Part shown: positions 1 through 10,948 of the stretch, in pieces
Layout of the letters: the number at the start of each line of letters is the position of its first letter
How positions within the stretch are numbered: position 1 is the stretch's first letter
Assembly (NCBI GenBank): GCA_024449915.1
Contig: JAMZAV010002016.1
Location: forward strand, 1-64,000
Reading direction: 5' to 3'
DNA: 64,000 nucleotides
Source: Sweltsa coloradensis
Taxonomy: Eukaryota; Arthropoda; Insecta; Plecoptera; Chloroperlidae
The notes under the pieces: model-generated
The model's input: the letters and a program-made list of their open reading frames with translations, nothing else
What the model was told of the DNA's origin: nothing
Databases searched by the model: none
Program-made: the position numbers and the translations under genes

Positions 1-1583
1 AAACTGTGAAGGCATTTGGCATATTCAATGGGGACAACTAAATGTGCAACTGTCAACCTGCATTCAGGAATTAATCCTAAATGGCATTTTGTGCAATTGT
101 GCAATTAAAATTCCAAAAAGGAAAATTTTTTAAAAAAACCCTGTGGGCAACTGGCATTCTGTGCAATATGTGCAAACTAAAAATCTGACGAACTTTAATT
201 GTGCAAACTGGCATTTGCGAATATTGCAAAAGTGACACTAAAGAAGTAAAACTGTCAAACTATCATTCTGGCAATATGTGAAAACTGACAATTTTAAAGA
301 ACTAAATCTCTGCAAACTGTGCATTCTGCTAATTTAAATCTGAAAAAACTGAAAAACAGTAAAACAAACATTTTTGGGCAAAAGGTAACTGACAGTCAAA
401 CAAAGGACAAACGGCATTCTGCGCGAAAGCCAAATCGAAAAAAAACCCAAAAACTTCAAATTTGTAAAATGGCATTCTGTCAATATTTTTTCCCCAACAA
501 ACTAACAAATGTAATTGACAAACTGAAAAACTGACAATTGTTGTACCTGAAAAACTAGCAAATTGAAAAAATGTTTTTGACAAATGACATTATTGCTTTT
601 AAAAATCTGACAAAACTCAAAAATTGGAAAAATGAAACTGACAATAAACTAACAAATGACAATCTGTGCAAACTATGCTTTCTCCCAAATGTGTGCAAAA
701 AAAAGATCTAAATACAGAAAAAATGTGAAACTGTAAATTCCCTAAAAAGGAATTTCAAAAATATGACACACTAACTATCTGAGCAAACTGTGCATTCTGT
801 GTAACAGTCATTCTGCGCAAATGTGCAAATTGACAATCTAAAGAACTAAAACTGTGCAAACTGTGCATTCGTGAAATATGTGCACAGACAAGCGACAAAC
901 TGACTAATGTGCAAAACTATCATTCTGCGCAATATTTTTAAATTGACAAACTGCAAACAGAGAAATGGGCATTTTTGGGAAAATGTTTCAATCTGACAAA
1001 CGGACGACCTTAAAAGTGCATACTGGCTTCGGCAAATTTTTGCAACTGACAAACCGACGAAATAGCACTGTTTTCAAACTGAGCATTCTGCTCAATATGG
1101 AATAAACAAAAAATCAAACTTGCACTCTGTGAAAACGTGCTTCTGTGCAATTTGTGCAATCTGACAAGCTGAAAATTTTCAAAAATGGCAAAATGTTTAA
1201 ACAGTGCATTTTGTGCAATATCTGCAACGACAAAGAAAAATTGTGCAAACTTGCAAAATGTTATTTAGTGCAAATTTGAGCATTTGTGACGAACTAAAAC
1301 TGTGCAATCTGTGCATTCTGCGAATATGTGATCAGACAATCGAACGAACTTAAACTCGAAAACTGTGCACTTGTGCAATATTCAAACTAAAATCTGACGA
1401 ACTAAAAAATGTGAAAAATGTGATTTTGTGCAATATTCAAAAAGCAATTGATTAACTAAAAAGTTCAAAACTGTGCATTTGTGCAAATCGCAAACTAAAA
1501 CAGACAAAATTGTTCAAACTGTGAAACTGTGCTTCTGATCAAAATTTGCATTGAGACAAGCTACAATCTGTGCAAAACTGTGA
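1..1583 (-). repeat. Satellite array, reverse orientation, deletion-rich
   Basis: Words such as TGCAAACTGTGCATTCTG recur through this stretch. They are the reverse complement of the words that dominate the rest of the satellite, so the array lies on the minus strand here. Spacing is irregular because many copies lack single bases. The ORFs at 319-534 and 846-1052 are by-products of this repeat and are not genes. The orientation flips to forward at about 1,570-1,600. Confidence 0.9.
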
Positions 1584-2890
1584 GTTTTAATTCGTTTTAA
1601 TTGTCAGGGTGCACATATTGCGCAGAATCACAGATTGCACAGTTTTAGTTCATGAGATTGTAAGTATGCACAAATTGCACAAAATGCCCCATTTGCACAG
1701 TAGTCAGCATTCTGAAGACATATTGATCTGAATACACAGTTTTCACGTTTGAGTTCGTCAATTGTCAGATTGCCATATTGCACAAAAGTGCACAGTTTTC
1801 AGAGTTTAAGTTCGTTTGATTGTCAATTGCCATTTGCATTAATGCACGATTGACAGATTTTTTTCGTACATTTAATATGACAAATTTACAGAAGCACAGT
1901 TTGCCCGAGTTTTAAGTTCGTTAATTGTCATATTCACATAAGCGATGAATGCACAATTTCAACGATTTTAGTTCGTCGATTTTTAAGAAAAGCACAAATT
2001 GCAAGACTCAATTTTCACAGTTGCACAAATTGTCAGCTTGTCTGAATGCACGAAGTTTAGAATCCAATTTGTTTTTTTTCTAGTTTTTCAGATATTGCAC
2101 AATTGCACAGTTTGCACAAATTTAGTTTTTCAGTTGTAAGTTGAACATATTGCGCAAAATGCTCAGTTTTTCAGTTTGTTAGATTGTCATGTTGCACATT
2201 TGCCAAAAAGTGTCATTTTTCAGATTGTCAGCTTGTCTGACTGCACATTTTTAAGAATGCACAGTTTTTTCACAGTTTTAGTTTTTAGATTGTCAGTTTG
2301 CACTATTTCGCAGAATGCACAGTTTTTACAGTTTGAGTTTTTCGTTGTCGTTTTCTCATATTTCACAGAATGCACAGTTTTCGCAGTTTTTAATTTGTCG
2401 ATTTTCAAATTTTCATATGCACAGAATGCACAGTTTTCAGAGATTAAGATCGTTAGATTGTCAGTTGCAAGAATGCACAGAATGCACATTTGTACTGCTT
2501 CATTAGTCAATTGTCCCTTTGCACGTATTTCGCAGAATGTAACAGTTTGCACAGTTTTTCTTTTGATTGTCAGTTTGCTCAATAGCGAAGAATGCACGTT
2601 TGCAAATTTTTTCAGTTTTCTGATTGCAGATATTGACAGAATGCCTGTTTCAAAAGATTGCCCGTTTGAAATTTTGTCAGATTTTCATTTGCCAAATTTC
2701 GCAGAAGCACATTTTCACGTTAGTCAGTTTTTCAGCTTTTTCGACTGCAAATATTGTTTAGAAGCACAATTTGTCTGTTTTTTTGATTGCAGACATTTCA
2801 CGAAGCACCCGTGTGAACAGTTTGCCATTTTTTAATTTGTCAGATTGCACATATTGCAAAGAATGTAAAGTTTGCACAGATTGCACAGTT
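1584..2890 (+). repeat. Satellite array, forward, deletion-rich
   Basis: This is the same satellite in forward orientation (CACATATTGCGCAGAAT, CAGTTTGCACAG, TTAGTTCGTCAGATTGTCAG), again with frequent one- and two-base losses compared with the clean copies that begin near 2,890. The 219-codon ORF at 2176-2835 is Phe/Cys/Ser-rich and made only of the repeat, so it is not annotated as a gene. Confidence 0.9.
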
Positions 2891-5800
2891 TGCTCAGATA
2901 GTTAGTGCCCATATTGTAGGGAATTCACAGTTTACAAAGTAAGTCTGTATGTCAGATCGACATTTTGCACATATTGCGCAGAAAGCATAGTTTGCACATA
3001 TCGTCAGTTTGTTAGTACATTGTCGGTTTCATTTTGTCAATTTGCTAGTTTTCGTCAGGTACATACATATTGTCTTTTTTTCAGTTTGGCAATTCCATTG
3101 TGTTAGTTTGCTAGAATTTCAGAACACAAATATTGCACAGAATGCACAGTTTACACAATTTGACAATTTGTCTTTTTTTCAGATTGGACATTGTGCGCAG
3201 AATGCACAGTTTGCCAGTTTGTCAGACTGTCATGTTACACATATTGCCAAGAATGCTCAGTTTGCTCTGTGTGTCAGTTTGTCAGATTAAACATATTGCG
3301 TAGAATGCACAGTTTGCACAGTTTTAGTTCTTGAGATTGTTGCACAAATTGCACAGAATGCACTGTTTGCACATTTTGCGCAGATTGTCAGCTTGTCTGA
3401 ATGCACATATTGTTCAGAATGCACAGTTTGCACAGTTTGAACAATTTGTCTGTTTTTCAGATCGCAGATATTGCACAGAATGCACAGTTTGCAGAGTTTA
3501 AGTTCGTAAGATTGTTATATTGCACATATTACACAAAATGCACAGTTTGCCCAGTTTGAGTTCTTCAGATTGTAAGATTGCACATATTGAGCAGAATGCA
3601 CAGCTTGCACAGTTTTACTTCGTCAGATTGTAAGTATGCACAAATTGCACTGCATGCACAGTTTGCAGAGTTTGCACAATTTGTCAATTTTCTGATTGCA
3701 GATATTGCACAATATGCACTGTTTCAACAGTTTGCCAGTTTGATAATTTGTCAGATTGCCAGATTGCACATATTGCACAGAATGCACTGTTTAAACAGTT
3801 TGCCAGTTTGATAATTCGTCAGATTGTCAATTTGCACATATTGCACAGAATGCAAAGTTTGCAAAGTTTTAGTTCGTCAGCTTGTCAGATTGCACAAATT
3901 GCACAGAATGCACAGTTTTCACAGTTAGTCAGATTGTCAGCTTGTCTGACTGCACATATTGCACAGAATTGCACAGTTTGCACAGTTTTAGTTCGTCAGA
4001 TTGTCAGTTTGCTCATATAGCGCTGAATGCACAGTTTGCACAATTTGTCAGTTTGTCAGCTTGTCAGTTTGCACGTATTTCGCAGAATGCACAGTTTGCA
4101 CAGTTTTAGTTCGTCAGATTGTATAAGTATGCACAAATTGCACAGAATGCACGGTTTGCACAGTTTGCGCAGAGTGTCAGCTTGTCTGAATGCACATATT
4201 GTTCAGAATGCATAATTTGTTAGGTTTTTACATTGCAGATATTGCATAGAATGCACAGTTTGCACCGTTTTAGTTGTTTAGATTGTAAGTTTGCACATAT
4301 TGCGCAGAATGCACAGTTTGCACGGTTTTAGTTCGTCAGATTGTAAGTATGCACAAATTGCACAGAATGCACAGTTTGCACAGATTGTCAGCTTGTCTGA
4401 ATGTAAATATTGATCAGAATGCACAGTTTGCAAAGTTTGAACAATTTGTCTGTTTTTCAGATTGCAGATATTGCACAGAATGCACAATTTGAACAGTTTT
4501 AGTTAGTCAGATTGTCAGTTTGCACATATTGCGCAGAATGCACAGTTTGCACGGTTTTAGTTCGTCAGATTGTAAGTATGCACAAATTGCACTGAATACT
4601 CAGTTTGTACAGTTTGCACAATTTGTCAGTTTTTCTGATTGGAGATATTGCACAGAATGCACAGTTTGCACAGTTTAAGTTCGTCCGATTGTCAGATTGC
4701 ACATATTGTATAGAATGCTCAGTTTGCACAGAATGCACAGTTTGTTTAGATAGTTAGTGTGTCAGTATGTTAGATTGCCCTTATTGTAGGGAATTCACAG
4801 TTTACACAGTTTGTCTGTATGTTAGATCGTCATATTGCACACATTGCGCAGAAAGCATAGTTTGCACAGATTGTCAGTTTGTTAGTTCATTGTCAGTTTC
4901 ATTTTGCCAATTTAAGAGTTTTCGTCAGATTAATATTGCAATAATGTCAGTTTGTCAATAACATTTTGTCAATTTGCTAGTTTTCGTCAGGTACATATAA
5001 ATTTTGTCAATTTCTAGTTTGTCAATTACATTGTGTTAGTTTGTTAGAATTTCAGAATACAAATATTGCACAGAATGCACATTTTACACATTTGACAGTT
5101 TGTCTTTTTTTTCAGATTGGACATTGCGCGCTGAATGCACAGTTTGTCAGTTTGTTTGACTGTCATGTTACACATATTGCCAAGAATGTTCAGTTTGCAC
5201 TGTTTGTCAGTTTGTCAGATTTAACATATTACGCAGAATGCACAGTTTGCAGAGATTTAGTTCTTAAGATTGTCAGTTTGCACATATTGCACAGAATGCA
5301 CAGTTTGCACAATTTTAGTTCTTCAGATTGTCAGATTGCACATATTGCGCAGAATGCACAGATTGCACAGTTTTCCTCGTCAGATTGTAAGTATGCCCAA
5401 ATTGCACTGCATGCACAGTTTGCACAATTTGTCAGTTTTCTGATTGCAGATATTGCACAAAATGCACTGTTTCAACAGTATGCCAGTTTGATAATTTGTC
5501 AGATTGCCAGATTGCACATATTGCACAGAATGCACTGTCTGCACACTTTTTGTTCGTCAGATTGTCAGTTTGCTCATATTGCGCATAATGCAGAGTTTGC
5601 ACAGCTTGCACAATTTGTCAGTTTGTCTGATTGCAGATATTGCACAGAATGCACTTTTTAAACAGATTGCCAGTTTGATAATTCGTCAGATTGTCAATTT
5701 GCACATATTGCACAGAATGCAAAGTTTGCAAAGTTTTAGTTCGTCAGCTTGTCAGATTGCACAAATTGCACAGAATGCACAGTTTTCACAGAGTGCAAGT

Positions 5801-6056
5801 TTGATATTTTGTCTTATTGCTCATATTGAGCAGAATGCTCAGTTTGCACAGAATGCACAGTTTACACAATTTGACAGTTTGTCTTTTTTTCAGAATGGAC
5901 ATTGTGCGCAGAATGCACAGTTTGTCAGTTTGTTAGACTGTCATGTTACACATATTGCCAAGAATGCTCAGTTTGCTCTGTTTGTCAGTTTGTCAACTTG
6001 TCCGACTGCACATATTGCACAGAATGCACAGTTTGCACAGTTTTAGTTCTTTAGAT
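2891..6056 (+). repeat. Satellite array, well-preserved copies
   Basis: These are tandem units of about 57 bp. Each unit reads roughly TTGCACATATTGCRCAGAA, then TGCACAGTTTGCACAGT, then TTTAGTTCGTCAGATTGTCAG. Variant units end in GTCAGCTTGTCTGA or AATTTGTCAGTTTTCTGATT. Unit-B blocks (GTCAGTTTGTTAGT, GCTAGTTTTCGTCAG) occur near 3,000-3,120 and 4,870-5,050. Because 57 is divisible by three and the unit has few stop codons, three overlapping pseudo-protein patterns result: HIAQNAQFAQF, HILHRMHSLHS and CTYCTECTVCTV. No gene is supported. Confidence 0.95.
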
Positions 6057-6715
6057 TATTCATTATTATTGAGCGAGCGAAGCGAGCGTCTCCACTTGAC
6101 TCTTATGGCTCGAATGTCTGTTTTTGTTTTTTTCTGTTACTGCTTCGATACAGGTCGCACCGTTTCTCTGATCGACCTGAAATTTTGCACACATGTACAT
6201 ACCACCTAGGCGGGTTGCTGTATAGTTTTGTGGCAAAATCGTTCAAAAAGTTAAAAAGTTACATTAAAGTTAATTGAAAGTTTTTTTCAAACTTTAACGG
6301 AGACAAAATCTGAGGGGCCAAATCATTTAGAATGTCCGTCCGATCACGAATATGTTATTTTTATTATGATCCGATAAGTAGTGTAGTCGGAAATTACATT
6401 ATAACAAAGTCCGTTACCATGGCAACGGCGCACGTGGTTTCAGGTCCCCTATGCACTGCCACCTAGAAGTAATCAAAACACTATCGAGGAAGCAGTATTA
6501 TTTGTAACCAAAGAGTTTAACAAGGAAATGATGTCAAGGTCTTCTAGATGGCGGTGGATTTTATCCATTCTCTCCTATTTTTCAAATTTTCAGCTAAATC
6601 GGTCAAGACCTTAAAGACTTATTGGTATGTAACATTATGGGAATGTCTTACTCGGGTCGTGTTGCACGTACCGGTGCTCGCTCAACAACGCGTCCAACTG
6701 AGCGTTTTCCTAGTT
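6057..6715. mobile_element. Unidentified 0.66-kb insertion in the satellite
   Basis: The satellite stops after TTAGTTCTTTAGATT and resumes at ATATTGCGATGAATGCACAG. Between them is unrelated sequence. It starts with a GAGCGAGCGAAGCGAGCG motif and contains no convincing coding region; the ORFs covering it read in from the satellite. I do not see clear terminal inverted repeats, a poly(A) tail or a target duplication. It is probably a fragment of a mobile or other dispersed repeat, but the class is unknown. Confidence 0.55.
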
Positions 6716-7978
6716 TTATCATATTGCGATGAATGCACAGTTTGCACAGATTTAGTTCGTCAGATTGTCAATTTGCACATTTTGCAGAGAATGCACAGTT
6801 TGCAGAGTTTAAGTTCGTTCGATTGTCAGATTGCACATATTGCGCAGAATGCTCAAATTGCACAGTTTTAATTCGTCAGATTGTAAGTATGCACAAATTG
6901 CACAGAATGCACAGTTTGCACAGATTGTCAGCTTGTCTGAATGCAAATATTGGATCAGAATGCACAGTTTGCAAAGTTTGAACAATTTGTCTGTTTTTCA
7001 GATTGCAGATATTGCACAGAATGCACAGTTTGAACAGTTTTAGTTAGTCAGATTGTCAATTTGCACATATTGCGCAGAATGCACAGTTTGCACAGAATGC
7101 ACAGTTTGCTCAGATAGTTAGTGTGTCAGTATGTTAGATTGCCCTTATTGTAGGGAATTCACAGTTTACACAGTTTGTCTGTATGTTAGATCGTCATATT
7201 GCACACATTGCGCAGAAAGCATAGTTTGCACAGATTGTCAGTTTGTTAGTACATTGTCAGTTTCATTTTGCCATTTTAAGAGTTTTCCTCAGATTAATAT
7301 TGCACTAATGTCAGTTTGTCAATAACATTTTGTCAATTTGCTAGTTTTCGTCAGGTATTATTGCATTATAATATTGCACAGAATGCACATTTTACACAAA
7401 TTGACAGTTTGTCTTTTTTTTCAGATTGGACATTGCGCGCAGAATGCACAGTTTGCACAGTTTTACTTCTTTAGATTGTCAGTTTGCACATATTGCGCAG
7501 GAATGCACAGTTTTCAGAGATTAAGTTCGTTAGATTGTAAGTTTGCACATATTGCACAGAATGCACAGTTTGCCCACTTTGAGTTCTTCAGATTGTCAGA
7601 TTGCACATAATGAGCAGAATGCACAGATTGCACAGTTTTCCTCGTCAGATTGTAAGTATGCACAAATACCACTGCATGCACAGTTTGCACAGTTTGCACA
7701 ATTTGTCAGTTTTTCTGATTGGAGATATTGCACAGAATGCACAGTTTGCACAGTTTTAGTTCTTTAGATTGTCAGTTTGCACATATTGCGCAGAATGCAC
7801 AGTTTGCACAGAATGCACAGTTTGTTTAGATAGTTAGTGTGTCAGTATGTTAGATTGCCCTTTTTGTAGGGAATTCACAGTTTACACAGTTTGTCTGTAT
7901 GTTAGATCGTCATATTGCACACATTGCGCAGAAAGCATAGTTTGCACAGATTGTCAGTTTGTTAGTACATTGTCAGTA
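6716..7978 (+). repeat. Satellite array, left of the transposon island
   Basis: These are clean forward-orientation A and B units as in 2,891-6,056. The B-type block at 7,131-7,325 is nearly the same as those at 4,767-4,961 and 7,847-7,975, which shows that higher-order blocks, not only monomers, have been copied. The array ends at GTACATTGTCAGTATTACG, and the next recognisable satellite is at about 32,566. Confidence 0.95.
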
Positions 7979-9143
7979 TTACGAATTATGGTGTTTCTTA
8001 AGGGGGGGGGGGGGGGAACACGGACGTTTGTATCCTACGCATGTTAAATTATCCATTTACTACGGTACATTTTTTTTAAATATCCATACATAGATCTCTA
8101 TTATTTTCTAGCTGCAGAATTTAATCCTTTACACTTTCCCCTTTTCATTACACAGAGTCTGTAGCTGGAAACTATATTTAATTGCGTTTAATTAAACTGT
8201 GTGTTTAGTGTATTTAAAAACAATTATAGTAACACTTGTTTGAATTATTATAGTTAGAAGTAATACAAAAACCGTATTATTGAAAGGGGCAAAATTTTGA
8301 GACTCAATATATCTAAATGACTTAATTTTCAAGACATTTGCATCTAGTTCCTGAGAAAAATGTACCTTTGTATTAAAAAATAAGATTCTGAGAAAATCAA
8401 CGTCAAAGTTTCACAACTTACAGTTAGTGCATTCAAACTATCTTAATTTTTGTGTTGATACAAAAGATATTTTTAAAATAAAAATAAAATTATAGAATAA
8501 CATAAATAAATTACTAAAAAAAGTTTTTTTAAAACTCTGACGGCTATGTGGCCTTAAAGTAGTATTTAATTATATTTATTTAATGGCTTTTTACATACTA
8601 CCATGTAGACACAAATACGTACACGTTAATGGTATTTTATGGTTTTTCTGGTTTTGATGCATTCAAAAAAATTTGTATAGCACAAAATATAAAATTAATT
8701 CAAACAACTCGCCATCTTCCATCACATATGACAGCACATGAACAGTATTCGGTATTCAGTATTGATATTAAACATAGATCTTAGTTGATGCGTTTTTTAA
8801 GTATCAATGTGTGGTACATAAAATAGTTTGAAATGTATTGCAATAGTAGTCAAAAGTAAATGTTTACATTTTGGTGCACACATAAGTCATGAGACTTGGG
8901 CTGTCATTGGGGATACAGAGCATCCATACAAAAAGTAACCTGTTTGGGAGGAAAACAAACAGACGTCCATCAAAGTCCATCAGTTCTTGTCTTAGGAGTT
9001 TGTAAACGGTGACTTTGGAGCCGTCCTAGCAACGAAGCACATAATAAATTTCAGAGTTGTTCTGAATCGGCCTTGTTGATTCTGGCGTTGATTCGCGGGT
9101 GTTCGCACTGTCCATACCACTGATTGCTATATTTCCTATTAAA
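7979..9143. other. AT-rich non-genic spacer
   Basis: No gene, RNA or recognisable repeat family is seen. A run of 15 G lies at 8,002-8,016, immediately beside the satellite edge. The remainder is AT-rich with short A and T runs. The segment from 8,880 to 9,140 is more balanced in composition and may be a fragment of a mobile element, but no protein motif is visible. Confidence 0.6.
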
Positions 9144-9299
9144 AAATATCGATCTTTGGTTGGTTATCGCTCACTCGTCGATTGCGTCGGGGCCTGCAGG
9201 GTTGGCTTGGTCGCTTTGATTTAAAGTCCCCCACTGAAAATCAGTTCTATAACTGAGTGGGTAGACTCTAAATAAAATTTATTTTTTATTTTATTTTAT
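9144..9299 (+). mobile_element. Short interspersed element, copy 1
   Basis: About 150 bp beginning AAATATCGATCTTTGG and ending in an AT-rich (ATTTT)n tail. A second copy with the same first bases and the same 3' region lies at 27,600-27,756, so both ends look defined. The last part contains TCAGTT-CTAT-AACTGA, a perfect 6-bp hairpin, followed by GTAGACTCTAAATAAA. The same arrangement closes the LINE at 21,324-22,566. I read it as a SINE using that LINE's machinery. No tRNA, 7SL or 5S head is evident, so a severely truncated LINE remains possible. Confidence 0.55.
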
Positions 9300-9458
9300 C
9301 CCTGTGACCAAACCGGAAGTGCACCAATTATGTGAAACAGTGAGATCAAGAGCACTAATTAAGCACAAAATATATGTATTTTTTTTTTTAAACAAAGTAA
9401 GGGTGCTGCACCCCCAACAGACGCCGCGTCGCAGGGACCGAATTGGAAGTGCACTAAT

Positions 9459-9513
<55 letters not shown>

Positions 9514-10265
9514 TTATTTATTTGCAACAGGCAATGTAGCCCACTAGTGCAAATTTAATAGAGAAGGGAGGAGGGGAAACCCGGTACCGGCACATAGCCT
9601 ACTCCTACCGAAAAGTACCAAGGGGACCAACGGCTTTACGTCCCATCCGAAAGGACGGTGTAACTTTTGACAGTCATATAGGTTCCTCCACTAACCCGGA
9701 CTGCCGAGCAGACGGCGCCATGGAGAACGAAGCTGTCACACAAGCTTACGAACCCTAGTCTGCTCTAGCCAGCGATATACGTGTGTTTCAGGGTAGAGCG
9801 GCGACCCACTCGACCCCTGACCACGCCCGATGTCGCTTAACTTCAGTGTTCGAGTGGGAACTGGTTAAACGACCGCGGCTAAATCGTGGCGTGGGATTCG
9901 GTGGGATCGAAAGCACTAATTAAGCACTAAATATCTGTAAAATAAATTTTTGAAAAAAACAAAGTGGGGGTGCTGCACCCCCAACAGACGCCGCGTCGCA
10001 GGGACCAAACCGGAAGTGCACTAATTGTGGGATTCGGTGGGATCGAAAGCACTAATTAAGCACTAATTCGAGGAACATGTTTAGAAATTAGTGCTCGAAG
10101 TGGGGGTGCAGCGTGAAGTTGGCACCCCCAACACTAATTAGTAATTCATTCCTAAACTAACCGTGCACTAATTCTGGGGCCGAGTGCGTTAGAAAGCACT
10201 AATTGAGCACTAAATAGTCTGACTAGTGACAGAATTAGTGCGCAAAGTGGGGGTGCCAAGTTCAC
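9300..10265. repeat. Diverged tandem repeat with GCACTAATT motifs
   Basis: There are about three or more copies of a unit of about 130 bp. Each carries ACCAAACCGGAAGTGCACTA, then a GCACTAATTAAGCACTAA box, then an A/T-rich segment, then GGGGGTGCTGCACCCCC (8-bp arms around one base), then CAACAGACGCCGCGTCGCAG. Clear copies start near 9,302, 9,437 (split by a SINE) and 9,996; a more diverged tail runs to 10,265. No coding potential is seen. It could be the subterminal part of an unidentified transposon. Confidence 0.7.
9460..9890 (-). mobile_element. 5S-rRNA-derived SINE (SINE3-type)
   Basis: On the minus strand the element starts at 9,890 with a 5S-rRNA-like head. GAACACTGAAGTTAAGCGAC, then ATCGGGCGTGGTCAG, then GAGTGGGTCGCCGC match the internal control region of 5S rRNA (AAGTTAAGC, GTCGGGC..GGTCAG, GGATGGGTGACCGCC). 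A body of about 300 bp follows and then an (AAAT)n tail, seen as (ATTT)n at 9,460-9,520 on the plus strand. It splits one unit of the GCACTAATT repeat: the host sequence reads ACTAATT before it and GTGGGATTCGG after it, as in the uninterrupted unit. SINE3 elements with 5S heads are known from zebrafish; this copy is probably inactive. Confidence 0.85.
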
Positions 10266-10883
10266 GCACCTCAATATATAGTTATTATAACACTGATGAA
10301 CATGTGGAGGAATTAAGCAACATGAGTTGATTGCTTTTGCAATAGTGGGTGTCCCTCTAAGTAAATACCACTTGGGCTAAGTCCCCCTGGAAGACATCCA
10401 AACGCAGGGCCCGGAACCTGGGACGAGGAACAGCAGAAGTTCTCAAGGTCGAGTTCACTCCCATAGATAGCCGGAAGCCGAGGGCCAGGTTAAGATAGGA
10501 TCGCCTGCCGGTAGTCCACGCCCTAGGGACTAGGCCTAACTTCACACCTCTACTAGGACCCACAGCTTGGGTAAAAGAGAAGTAACCAAGAAACCGACGG
10601 TTTTGTGGGAAAACGCCCCCCTGGGCCACACCTTTATACAAGAGCTAGGAAAACGCCCGTGTACCCTGGCCGGTTGTTTCTCCCAACTGTCAAGCTTGCC
10701 CGTCATTCACGGAAAACCAGCTAACTCACCGCCAGCTATACACAACTAACTCGCCGCACCGCCAGACACAAGCCCGCAAACAAATACAGGGCGGCAGATT
10801 CAAAATAACAAGAACAAGGAGCAACAATTAGATAAGGAAAAACAGTGTCAGTAAGTGACGGGCTGACAAAACAGAACGTCACA
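10266..10883 (-). mobile_element. Ty3/gypsy LTR (copy 1), end truncated
   Basis: On the minus strand the LTR begins TGTGACGTTCTG right after a polypurine tract. It runs through a TATAAAGG promoter box and ends, truncated, against the GCACTAATT repeats near 10,266. Nearly the same sequence recurs at 25,727-27,101 (interrupted) and 18,548-18,926, which defines it as the LTR of this family. The ORFs at 10357-10641 and 10567-10749 lie in it and are not genes. Confidence 0.8.
10631..10638 (-). promoter_or_regulatory. Putative LTR TATA box
   Basis: TATAAAGG on the minus strand, within CTTGTATAAAGGTGTGG, about 250 bp from the LTR start. The same box is conserved in the second LTR copy near 26,857-26,864. 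Its position fits a retrotransposon pol II promoter. Confidence 0.5.
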
Positions 10884-10893
10884 TCTCCCCTTT
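10884..10893 (-). other. Polypurine tract of the gypsy element
   Basis: AAAGGGGAGA on the minus strand lies directly before the TGTGACG LTR start. This is the usual place for the plus-strand DNA primer of an LTR retrotransposon. Similar purine runs stand beside the LTR at 27,102-27,140. Confidence 0.65.
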
Positions 10894-10948
10894 GCTTCGG
10901 GGGGGGGAGAAGAAAAAAAAACGAAATGGAAAAACAAAACCTTGTACT

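Noticed and set aside
2176..2835. A 219-codon ORF and dozens of others across the satellite as genes
   Set aside because: All are made of the 57-bp unit in one of three frames, lack domains, and change frame wherever a unit loses a base.
9800..9890. A genuine 5S rRNA gene
   Set aside because: Only the internal promoter part is 5S-like. A SINE body and (AAAT)n tail follow, and the sequence interrupts another repeat.
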